A stretch of 64,000 nt of DNA from Chryseobacterium sp. StRB126 (GTDB lineage: Bacteria; Bacteroidota; Bacteroidia; Flavobacteriales; Weeksellaceae). Shown here piece by piece: positions 61,659-64,000 of the stretch (position 1 is its first letter; the number at the start of each line of letters is the position of its first letter). A program made the position numbers and the translations under genes. The stretch covers positions 1,798,001 to 1,862,000 of the forward strand of contig NZ_AP014624.1 in NCBI RefSeq assembly GCF_000829375.1, read 5' to 3'. Under the pieces are notes generated by a model. It worked only from the letters and a program-made list of their open reading frames with translations, had not been told where the DNA came from and did not search any database.

Positions 61659-61686
61659 GAGATTCGGGCTGAAAAGTCAGAGATAG
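61659..61686. repeat. Short heptamer array between prfC and the membrane protein gene
   Basis: Four 7-mers including GAGATTC and GAGATAG; GAGATTC also occurs at 9-15. Confidence 0.35.
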
Positions 61687-61702
61687 AATTAATATTTTAT
61701 GA

Positions 61703-62422
61703 TCAATTTTTTAATTCAGCTAATAAGAATACAAGACCAAAAATGGCTCCACAGATCACAAATACGGCAAGAATTAAAAGCCAGCCTCCTAATGAAGTTC
61801 CTTTGCTATTAACTTTCCAGGTAGTTGGATCAATAGAAAAGCTATTGAGAGCCATAGGATCTATTTTTAAATCCGGACGAAAAACTGTAATTCCATGCAT
61901 AAAATGGGCGTATAAAGTAAATTTGTTCTTTACAACATGAAGGGGAAGATTCATATCAATACGTCTTCTCGTTTCTTCTTTTTTTCCAGGTTTTAAAGTT
62001 ACTTCAAGAAAAGGAACAATGCTCCCTCCAACTGTTGTTACCGAATAAATATCAAAATCTTGATTTGAGGAACGAAGCTCTGTGTATAATATCTGTTCTA
62101 CGATTTCATTTTTTGAATTGTAAAATAAAAGTCCAGTATTATCAACAACGATCTTCCTTGAAAGATTTTTTCTCTTTATGATATAGTACCGGGTAGCAGG
62201 AATTAAGATAAGAAGTGAAATTCCCCAGCATATCAATACTGCTGAAAGCATAGTTTCAAATCCTCTTTTATAGATTCCATAAACGGGACCGAGGATAAGA
62301 AGACTGAATAATAAAAACAACATCCCGAAAAAGGTGGTCTGAAGGATAAAAGTGGCCAACCTGTTAAGTTGAGATTCAACACCGGCGAAAGGAATTGCTG
62401 TATTTGTTTTTATGATAGTCAT
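61703..62422 (-). CDS. Hypothetical membrane protein with a central soluble domain
   Basis: A 239-residue protein I do not recognise. Two hydrophobic segments lie at about 25-50 (FILQTTFFGMLFLLFSLLIL) and 58-78, then a soluble region of about 130 residues (KIVVDNTGLLFYN, VTTVGGSIVPFLEVTLKPG) that resembles a PH-like or bacterial-PH domain in its strand pattern, and a third hydrophobic segment at about 212-234. It is on the minus strand after prfC, read from its own upstream region. Divergent from the CPBP protease. The function is unknown. Confidence 0.68.
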   Translation of the reverse strand: MTIIKTNTAIPFAGVESQLNRLATFILQTTFFGMLFLLFSLLILGPVYGIYKRGFETMLSAVLICWGISLLILIPATRYYIIKRKNLSRKIVVDNTGLLFYNSKNEIVEQILYTELRSSNQDFDIYSVTTVGGSIVPFLEVTLKPGKKEETRRRIDMNLPLHVVKNKFTLYAHFMHGITVFRPDLKIDPMALNSFSIDPTTWKVNSKGTSLGGWLLILAVFVICGAIFGLVFLLAELKN

Positions 62423-62457
62423 GGTAATGGGGCTAATTTAAGTATTTTCCTTTTTAG

Positions 62458-62488
62458 TTGCCTATAGCACTCAAAAAAATTATCTTTG
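62458..62488 (+). promoter_or_regulatory. Promoter of the CPBP protease gene
   Basis: TTG (62458-62460), 20 nt, TATCTTTG (62481-62488), matching the consensus fully. Confidence 0.6.
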
Positions 62489-62515
62489 TTTCAATAAACT
62501 TTTACAGAAAAAAGA

Positions 62516-63346
62516 ATGGAAAATAGCAGGTATCCGAAGTTTACTTTCACATGGCTGGGCGCTGTTACTTTAGTGGTTGGGTTATTTGTGGGAACGATGG
62601 CTGTGTCTTTATTCAGTGCCTTTTGGAAAGTGGTTTTCAAAGAAAATCTTGAGTTGAAAGATTGGTTTCTCATGGTAGCCAATTCTGTAGGATTCGTTAC
62701 TGCCATTGCTTTCTTCGATTTTTTTATTGTAAGAAGAACTACCCAGAAGAGACTTAATTTCAATCTTTCATCCGTTAATTTTTATACATATCTACTTATT
62801 TTTCCGATGATGGCCGGGATGATGCTTATTTCAGAGTTTACCACAACGCTGATTCCTACATCAGGTCCCTTTTTCGGAGACTTTTATGAATATTTCATTC
62901 AACTTATGAGCCAGTTAACCGATAATCCTTTGGTAATGATTATCATGACGGTGATTATGGCGCCTATTTTTGAGGAGATTATCTTCAGAGGGATTATTCA
63001 GAAAGGATTGATTAATAAAGGAGTGAAACCATGGAGAGCTATTTTATATGCTTCCCTTATTTTCGGGATTGTTCACGGAAATCCATGGCAGTTTATCAGT
63101 GCTGTAATGCTGGGATGTGTTCTGGGATTGGTATATCATAAAACAACATCTTTACTGATGCCGATATTGTTGCATGCATTTAATAATCTGACCTTGTCAT
63201 TACTGGTACTGTATGGTAAAGATGAAAGTTTTGCAAAAGTTTTTAATGTTTCAGAATGGTTGATTTTGGCTGTAGGAATTGTGGTTTTTTCTTTGTTCTA
63301 CTATCTTTTTATGAAGAAATATAAAGTGCATTATTCTGAAATGTAA
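62516..63346 (+). CDS. CPBP family intramembrane glutamic endopeptidase
   Basis: A 276-residue membrane protein with about eight hydrophobic segments. The catalytic motifs of the CPBP/Abi (Rce1-like) family are present: EEIIFRG (Glu153, Glu154, Arg158), FGIVH (Phe183 to His187) and HAFNN (His220 to Asn224). Such enzymes cleave membrane-associated or prenylated peptides; in bacteria some protect against bacteriocins or process peptides. The substrate is unknown. It has a consensus promoter and is followed 41 nt later by the RdgB gene on the same strand. Confidence 0.9.
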   Translation: MENSRYPKFTFTWLGAVTLVVGLFVGTMAVSLFSAFWKVVFKENLELKDWFLMVANSVGFVTAIAFFDFFIVRRTTQKRLNFNLSSVNFYTYLLIFPMMAGMMLISEFTTTLIPTSGPFFGDFYEYFIQLMSQLTDNPLVMIIMTVIMAPIFEEIIFRGIIQKGLINKGVKPWRAILYASLIFGIVHGNPWQFISAVMLGCVLGLVYHKTTSLLMPILLHAFNNLTLSLLVLYGKDESFAKVFNVSEWLILAVGIVVFSLFYYLFMKKYKVHYSEM

Positions 63347-63387
63347 TCAACAGCAGTTAAAAAGTAAAATTGAAAATGAATATAGAA

Positions 63388-63960
63388 ATGGAATTATTGG
63401 TAGCTACACATAATGAGCATAAAAAAGAAGAGATTCAGCAGATTTTAGGAGATGACTGTATCGTTAAAAGCCTTACGGATTATAATATTCACGAAGAAAT
63501 TGTAGAAGACGGAGACTCTTTCCATGCCAATGCTCTTATTAAAGCTAAATATTGTTTTGAAAAGACAGGGGCTCCAAGCTTGGGGGATGATAGCGGACTT
63601 GTTGTAGAATCTTTAGATGGAAGGCCTGGAATATTTTCTGCCCGTTATGCCGGAGATCACGATTTTGCTAAAAATATTGAAAAAGTGTTGGAAGAAATGA
63701 AGGGAATAGAAAACAGAAAAGCTTACTTCGTTACAGTTTTATGTTATTATGATGAAAACGGAGCTCAATATTTTGAAGGAAGGGTTCATGGAAATCTATT
63801 GACAGAAAATAAAGGATTAAAAGGATTTGGGTATGATCCTATCTTTGTTCCTGTAGGATATGACAGAACCTTTGCAGAAATGGAACCGGAAGATAAAAAC
63901 AAGATCAGCCACCGTAAGCAGGCACTGGATTTGTTTATGGACTTTTTAAAAGTAAAATAA
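63388..63960 (+). CDS. rdgB: Non-canonical purine NTP pyrophosphatase (RdgB/HAM1)
   Basis: A 190-residue enzyme that hydrolyses dITP, ITP and XTP to monophosphates and so keeps deaminated purines out of DNA and RNA. Family marks are the start MELLVATHNEHKKEEI, the SLGDDSGLVVESLDGRPG site (about residues 62-79), SARYAG and the C-terminal GYDPIFVP with KNKISHRKQAL. The frame opens at a TTG at 63370, with ATGs at 63376 and 63388; I choose 63388 because the family N-terminus starts there. It probably shares a transcript with the CPBP gene. After 63960 the window ends in 40 nt with no feature seen. Confidence 0.93.
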   Translation: MELLVATHNEHKKEEIQQILGDDCIVKSLTDYNIHEEIVEDGDSFHANALIKAKYCFEKTGAPSLGDDSGLVVESLDGRPGIFSARYAGDHDFAKNIEKVLEEMKGIENRKAYFVTVLCYYDENGAQYFEGRVHGNLLTENKGLKGFGYDPIFVPVGYDRTFAEMEPEDKNKISHRKQALDLFMDFLKVK

Positions 63961-64000
63961 TCAATATAACAGATAAATAAAAGTCATTTTTCCATGAAGG

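Noticed and set aside
1..64000. tRNA, rRNA, riboswitch or origin of replication
   Set aside because: I looked for T-loop words, rRNA signatures, common riboswitch cores and DnaA-box clusters by eye and found none that hold up; a covariance-model search would be decisive.

Overview
The window looks like a chromosomal segment of a flavobacterium of the Chryseobacterium group (Weeksellaceae, Bacteroidota). The evidence is AT-rich spacers, promoters of the Bacteroidota type (TTG, 17-23 nt, TAnnTTTG) with no Shine-Dalgarno-like leaders, five secreted proteins ending in a type IX secretion (T9SS) sorting domain, a fused alpha/beta E1 of 2-oxoacid dehydrogenase, a type-3 prolyl-tRNA synthetase, a FadL-like porin and Bacteroidota-type surface proteins starting QVGINT. 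I see no rRNA, tRNA, CRISPR array, prophage or replication origin.

Layout. 1-4.0 kb: FAD-dependent oxidoreductase, a small membrane protein, prfB and a DedA protein. 4.0-8.5 kb: esterase lipoprotein; a unit of TPR protein (apparently frameshifted), Crp/Fnr regulator and SRPBCC protein; DUF808 membrane protein; DUF4304 protein. 8.5-10.1 kb: one IS1182-type insertion sequence whose ends double as terminators. 10.1-16.5 kb (minus strand): dnaJ, grpE, mntH, a DUF937/OmpA envelope protein, proS. 16.6-19.2 kb: a surface lipoprotein with Gly/Phe/Arg repeats and a FadL-like porin. 19.2-28.5 kb: ZIP transporter and methyltransferase, THUMP RNA methyltransferase with a tiny downstream ORF, AraC regulator with SDR enzyme, glycosyltransferase, PLP sulfur-amino-acid enzyme divergent from an Lrp regulator, bestrophin. 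28.7-30.8 kb: E1 fusion. 30.8-35.5 kb: two tandem S8 proteases. 35.7-40.4 kb: dnaE with an N-terminal proofreading exonuclease. 40.7-46.0 kb: two T9SS surface proteins. 46.1-50.3 kb: small membrane protein plus voltage-gated K+ channel, a QVGINT protein, Nif3-like protein with a cysteine-less zinc-ribbon-family protein. 50.6-54.3 kb: acyl-CoA ligase and acyl-CoA dehydrogenase. 54.6-59.9 kb: second QVGINT protein, an inverted-repeat element, DUF4349 lipoprotein, lipoprotein/metzincin protease pair. 60-64 kb: prfC, membrane protein, CPBP protease, RdgB/HAM1 pyrophosphatase.

Most of the window is core housekeeping (translation termination, chaperones, replication, fatty-acid and 2-oxoacid catabolism) interleaved with secreted proteases and surface proteins. 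The most unusual signal is not a gene. At least nine spacers carry degenerate arrays with a strict 7-base period, several arranged as two inverted arms, and often running up to a start or stop codon. One of them sits inside a 249-bp element with 21-bp terminal inverted repeats. Other items worth a second look are the DnaQ-DnaE fusion with a degenerate PHP site, DnaJ with only two of four zinc motifs, several promoters placed so close to the start codon that the mRNAs should be leaderless, a single-base frameshift in the TPR gene, and two small genes under 60 codons.
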